DNA of 5,407 bases from the NCBI GenBank assembly GCA_003526525.1, contig DPVV01000207.1, positions 1 to 5,407 of the forward strand, given 5' to 3'. This DNA is from Lachnoclostridium phytofermentans (GTDB lineage Bacteria; Bacillota; Clostridia; Lachnospirales; Lachnospiraceae). The position numbers were made by a program, and so were the translations under genes. This document shows positions 5,352 to 5,407 of the stretch, piece after piece. The notes beneath the pieces were generated by a model. It did no database searches. It was not told the origin of the DNA and worked only from the letters and a program-made list of their open reading frames with translations. Position 1 is the first letter of the stretch. Each line of letters starts with the position of its first letter.

Positions 5352-5407
5352 GGTTAAGCCCTCGACCTATTAGTAACAATCAGCTGCATGTGTTACCACA
5401 CTTCCAC
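5352..5407 (-). rRNA. 23S ribosomal RNA, 3' end (partial)
   Basis: The minus strand ends with the conserved 23S 3' terminal segment: GTGGAAG near the window edge, then GCAGCTGATTGTTACTAATA and GGTCGAGGGCTTAACC. Only the last 56 nt or so are inside the window; the gene continues to the right. The mature 3' end is placed at about 5352, where CTTAACC would pair with the 5' GGTTAAG of 23S; the exact end could differ by a few bases. The spacer to tRNA-Glu contains a small hairpin (AGTAC 5290-5294, GTACT 5299-5303) that may serve processing. Confidence 0.95.

Overview
The window looks like chromosomal DNA from a low-GC, motile Gram-positive bacterium of the Clostridia, most likely Lachnospiraceae or a close relative. 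This rests on four things: AT-rich genes with A/T-ending codons, a Bacillus/Clostridium-type cheV, Shine-Dalgarno sites of the AGGAGG type, and a 23S rRNA 3' end reading TACTAATAGGTCGAGGGCTT, as is usual in Clostridia. Family level is inference. Every confident gene lies on the minus strand, so transcription runs right to left.

Right end (5151-5407): the 3' end of a 23S rRNA gene, a 77-nt spacer, tRNA-Glu(UUC), then a long hairpin terminator. No 5S gene lies between the 23S and the tRNA. Next (4880-5150) is a leader-like stretch without an intact gene. It holds a 16-bp dyad (ATGAC-N6-GTCAT) and, on the plus strand, a short open stretch that reads like the C-terminal helix of a decayed gene.

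Middle (3488-4879): a complete pyridoxal-phosphate enzyme of the class V aminotransferase/cysteine desulfurase type. It has the Schiff-base lysine and a cysteine in the catalytic-loop position. It is clearly less AT-rich than its neighbours and has no Fe-S assembly partner beside it. Downstream is a 546-bp intergenic region (2942-3487) with a two-tier inverted repeat that probably terminates this gene, followed by two candidate promoters for the chemotaxis operon. One has a perfect sigma-28 (motility) -10 box; the other is a good sigma-A promoter.

Left part (114-2941): a two-gene operon. cheV (CheW-like adaptor plus receiver) is followed after 32 nt by a 628-residue protein I do not recognise. 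That protein has an N-terminal zinc ribbon, about 300 acidic residues, about 100 lysine-rich residues, one transmembrane helix and a helical extracytoplasmic domain. It starts with TTG behind a good ribosome binding site. The operon ends at a hairpin terminator (41-97), and imperfect 15-bp tandem repeats related to the terminator stem fill the left edge.

The most interesting item is the CheV-linked zinc-ribbon/charged-linker/membrane protein, whose position suggests a link to chemotaxis or motility signalling. I see no CRISPR array, insertion sequence or defence system.
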